This document shows positions 60,823 to 64,000 of a DNA stretch of 64,000 bases, in pieces. The first letter of the stretch is position 1. Each line of letters begins with the position of its first letter. Both the position numbers and the translations under genes were made by a program. Origin of the DNA: Antitrichia curtipendula (lineage: Eukaryota; Streptophyta; Bryopsida; Hypnales; Leucodontaceae); NCBI GenBank assembly GCA_951230915.1, contig OX579635.1, positions 35,712,001 through 35,776,000 of the forward strand, read 5' to 3'. Under the pieces are notes generated by a model. The model searched no databases, was not told the DNA's origin, and worked only from the letters and a program-made list of their open reading frames with translations.

Positions 60823-63116
60823 TTGGGACAAGAGTCATTTGGGATGCACGCATTGCCGGTCTTTCAAGGTGCACAGAAGACAAGTTCAACAAAAACAGCA
60901 TGCCTAAATTCCCAACATAATGGTTACTTAGACAACGACCTCGTGGCGCCTATAATGCAACCAAGGAGGATGGAGCTAGACACGGTTCTTGTGGAGATGG
61001 AGGGCCCCACCTCAGATGTTGACATTGATGATAGCTCAAAATCACAGTAGAGGCTAATTGGTGGAATTTTGCTAATGAAGCGTCTTCCTTTGATTACTCG
61101 GACTTTTATGCCTCTTCAAAGCAGGGCAGTGTCAATTGGTAGTATGAGATTGGTTGCTATGAAAATGATGGAACCTTAGATGATTTGGACTTTGGAGTGC
61201 ACTATTGATCTAGACTTAAATGATTGGTTCTGGCAGAGCACTAAGACCATTGTCTTGGGAGATTGCGAGCACTAAGACCATTTTCTTAGGAGATCATTCC
61301 AAGGCATGTATCTGGGCCCCAAAGCGGCAAAGTCAGAGTCTCTCAAATCAAACAGTCTCCCATTTCATTCTTCAATTTGTTCTTTGACAACACAATGGTG
61401 GTATAGATGGTGGAGTAGAAGAATTTTTACTCGTCTTAGCAAGGTACCGGATGGTCCCAAAATACAAATGGAGGCCCGCACTAGGTTTCAATTTGTCCTT
61501 TGGAAATGTAGGCATCTGTGGGTGTAGCCATTCTCATGGGTATCAAGTTGCTACCCACTATATGGAACTATTGGAAACACAAAGAATTTCTACAGTACTC
61601 CTTGATACCCCGAGATTTTACATGGAACCACTTTGAATCTCACTTACAATGTCTACATCTTGTAGACAATGGGACAATAGTCTATGACCATGATTCATTG
61701 CACTATGACAAGTTGGCAAAAGTATAGTGGATTATTGACAATTTCATCACAAAATGCTACTCATTGTACAACTCTAAGAAGTTCATTACATGTGATGAGA
61801 TTAGAATTGCCTACCATGGCCACTATTTGGGCTTTCAACAATATATGCTAGCAAAACCCACAAACATGGCTTCAAGTTCTTTGCTGCAATTTGCAAACCA
61901 TTACAATATATCTACAACCTTATACCACATGTGGGAGCGTCTAGAGTGCTAGATGCAAGGCAAGGGGAATAAGTTGTCCATGAATTTACCACGAGCTTGG
62001 ATGATGTTAGGCACATTGTTGTGTGTAATTACTTTTTCATCGCCCTCAAGCTCTTTGAAGATTTGTATAGGCATGGTGTTTGAACAACGGGCACCTTCAG
62101 AAGAACTGGATTGGACTGTTGACATTGTTTCTAGGGCATAAGAAGGGTGAGCATCCACGTGGCACATTGATGTAGAGGATGCATGCCCAACAACATATGG
62201 CAGTCATTTATTGGTATGACTCAAAGCCAGTGTATATACTCTCAATGTCCGTGGATCCGATAGCTGAGGATGTATTCTCCATGCGGTGGGTGAGTGAGTG
62301 ATACTCAAGAACCAATCCTATGTATGCCCCCAACAAGTGGAGCAGGGTTATTTTTTTCATTTTTAATGAAGTGCCAAAGTGGCAATATTGAATGTTATAG
62401 TGGTGCTCCAAATTTCAACATTCATCCACTTATTGGATAGAAAATATCATATTAACACATATCACATGTCCACAATTCAATTTTCATCCATAATCTAGCA
62501 AATTCATCCAAGATTTTTTTTTAATTTGAAGTTTTTTGGCGATATTCTACCTTTTTAGTACCATTTTTTCCTATAGGCATGGTGCCAGGCCATAAAATTT
62601 GGTGCAATTTTGCACCAAATCGCCAAAAAAATCCACACTGAAGTGGAGTATCAAATGCAAATGCAAGGAATAGATGTTGTAGACCAGATGCACAGTTGTA
62701 CACAAATAATAGTGTGCAATTCCATTTGTATAAATGGTGGTACAAGCACCTATTCTTCATCGTAGACAGTTGGCTCAACAATTCATAGGTGTTATTAAAG
62801 CATGACAAGCTCACACGGAGAGAGAAGGTGTACCGCAAGTGACTAATGTATCATATAGAGGTTGCAAAGAGTTTGATTGGCCCATGGTTGGACTTGCCAT
62901 CCTTAGACAAGATGGAATGCCTTTGCCACTCTGAAGCAATTTACTATACAAACTTGAGGCCTTGCTTGAAGCGTTGTTGCATTGTTTGCAAGCAAAAGAC
63001 ACAATTCCGTTGCACCACTTGTGTAGGGGTACACATGTGCATGGATAAGTGTTTTGTCAAAGTCCATATGCAAACTAAGTGGGCCTTGCGCATAACTAAC
63101 CATGCACACCAATGAC
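60823..63116 (+). pseudogene. Decayed piggyBac transposase
   Basis: Read through frameshifts and stops on the plus strand. An acidic N-terminal part lies at 60823-61050. From about 61500 comes the transposase core: AILMGIKLLPTIWNYWKH, HFESHLQCLHLVDN, HYDKLAKV (usual DKLxKVRP), then KFITCDEIRIAYHGHYLGFQQYMLAKP (usual SIDExMIxFKGRxxFKQYMPxKP). At 62150-62260 GTLM...IYWYDSKPVYILS fits the VxxWxDxKxVxxLS region. QGIDVVDQM follows at about 62670. The C-terminal zinc-binding Cys-rich domain is at 62940-63060 (CLKRCCIVCKQKTQFRC, CVGVHMCMDKCFVKVH). This order is diagnostic of the DDE_Tnp_1_7 piggyBac family. At least several stops and shifts make it inactive. Terminal repeats and TTAA duplications were not located. 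Confidence 0.85.
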
Positions 63117-64000
63117 AATTTGTCTTTGCCCTTATGAATGATACAAAGCTCAATATTAGCCAAGAACTTCAACGATTGTAGAGGGCATTACACAAGAGCC
63201 AAAGTGGTAATATGCATGGCCTGATGGCTGCCCTCACGTCCGTGAAATGGAAGATAGTATGTTCTTCTTCTCTTCATAGATTTGCCCAATTTTCACCTCT
63301 TCAGTTTGTGGTGAATGTGCTTTGTACATGGCCACTATTCACTAAATTTTTGGCAAAATGAACCCCTTTCATGTGGCCATTTCAATATGATTCCATTTTT
63401 TGTATTTGTTCTTGGAAGGAAGCTGAATATCATTCCGTATCCAATGGCAAACAACCAAAAAACTGTCTTGTTGTAGTTCGCCTCAATTCTAGGTGCCTGT
63501 TTGGTAGGATGCAGTGTAAACAAAGGTCCGAAGGCACTGTTGAGTTCAGTTGGACTGGGCAATTGTGCCCAAATGGTGGAACGTGTGACATGTCAAGCGT
63601 CGTCATGCCTATACTTATGGGCCCCTTGCGTAGCTATAAGTTGCCCTATATATAGTCTCTTTGGTTTCTTGTGGTCTATGCTTTGTTCTACTCCCAAATT
63701 CAAGGCTCTGTAGAAATTGAATGCGATGCTAGAATCCGTAATAAATTGGCAAGACGCAATAGGACAACTTCTATCACCCCCACCCAAAAAATGGGGGCAT
63801 TATATGACCTCTTGTAGCCTGGGTAGCCTGCTAAAGTGCAGACCCCCATCCCAAGTGCCATGTTTGTTGTAGTCAACACAAAGTTTACCTTTATAATCTT
63901 TTGTTTCATACGGTGAAAACTTCGGCAACTTTTGCCCCTTCTTCAAACCCTAGTCCAAACTCTATTATAACAATGAAGTTTGTCAAATTTTAGTATTTCA
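63117..64000. other. 3' flank of the piggyBac remnant, no gene recognised
   Basis: No conserved coding sequence or structured repeat seen. Open frames are short and overlap on both strands. Confidence 0.5.

Noticed and set aside
1..64000. CRISPR arrays, operons or ribosome binding sites
   Set aside because: The window is eukaryotic with spliced genes; repeats present are tandem satellites and transposons without CRISPR-like spacing.

Overview
The window is nuclear DNA of a land plant, most likely a non-seed plant such as a moss or other bryophyte. The evidence is four conserved eukaryotic genes with many short GT-AG introns, plant-type versions of each encoded protein, a strongly AT-rich intergenic background, and abundant decayed DNA transposons. 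The species cannot be fixed from the sequence alone. One assembly gap (200 N) lies at 41179-41378.

Four gene models can be rebuilt exon by exon with consistent reading phase. (1) A plant GON4-like/SANT chromatin-type protein, minus strand, nine exons, 11837 to 7434. (2) A very-long-chain 3-hydroxyacyl-CoA dehydratase of the PTPLA/PAS2 family, plus strand, nine exons, 24494 to 28308. (3) A LARP1-type La-related RNA-binding protein, minus strand, fourteen visible exons, 40779 to 32680; its first coding exon is missing, probably in the assembly gap. (4) The coatomer beta subunit, minus strand, four coding exons, 56006 to 52537. A fifth multi-exon gene at the left edge (plus, 1187-4834) keeps frame over five exons, but I do not recognise its product; its 5' end is not seen. 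These are housekeeping-type genes (lipid elongation, translation/mRNA control, vesicle coat, chromatin) with no evident pathway linking them.

The rest is accessory DNA. From 12.4 to 19.7 kb there is a PIF/Harbinger-like block with a Myb-like/accessory ORF and two decayed transposase pieces, bracketed by two ~0.95 kb copies of one repeat in inverted orientation. A 253-bp MITE with a perfect 9-bp target duplication abuts its left end. From 20.0 to 21.9 kb lies a decayed Ty1/copia remnant. From 22.7 to 24.3 kb, just upstream of the dehydratase gene, there are dispersed repeats, a GC-rich fold-back and a striking cluster of the palindrome GCAGTACTGCA. From 28.3 to 32.6 kb there is a fold-back MITE and several copies of a dispersed repeat. 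From 41.4 to 48.2 kb there is a mosaic of partial repeats, a tRNA-like SINE and a diverged ~90-bp satellite. From 48.2 to 52.5 kb the DNA is AT-rich with nothing recognisable. From 60.8 to 63.1 kb lies a decayed piggyBac transposase, a superfamily rarely reported in land plants.

All exon boundaries were read by eye from splice consensus and reading phase. They should be treated as models, not as transcript-confirmed structures.
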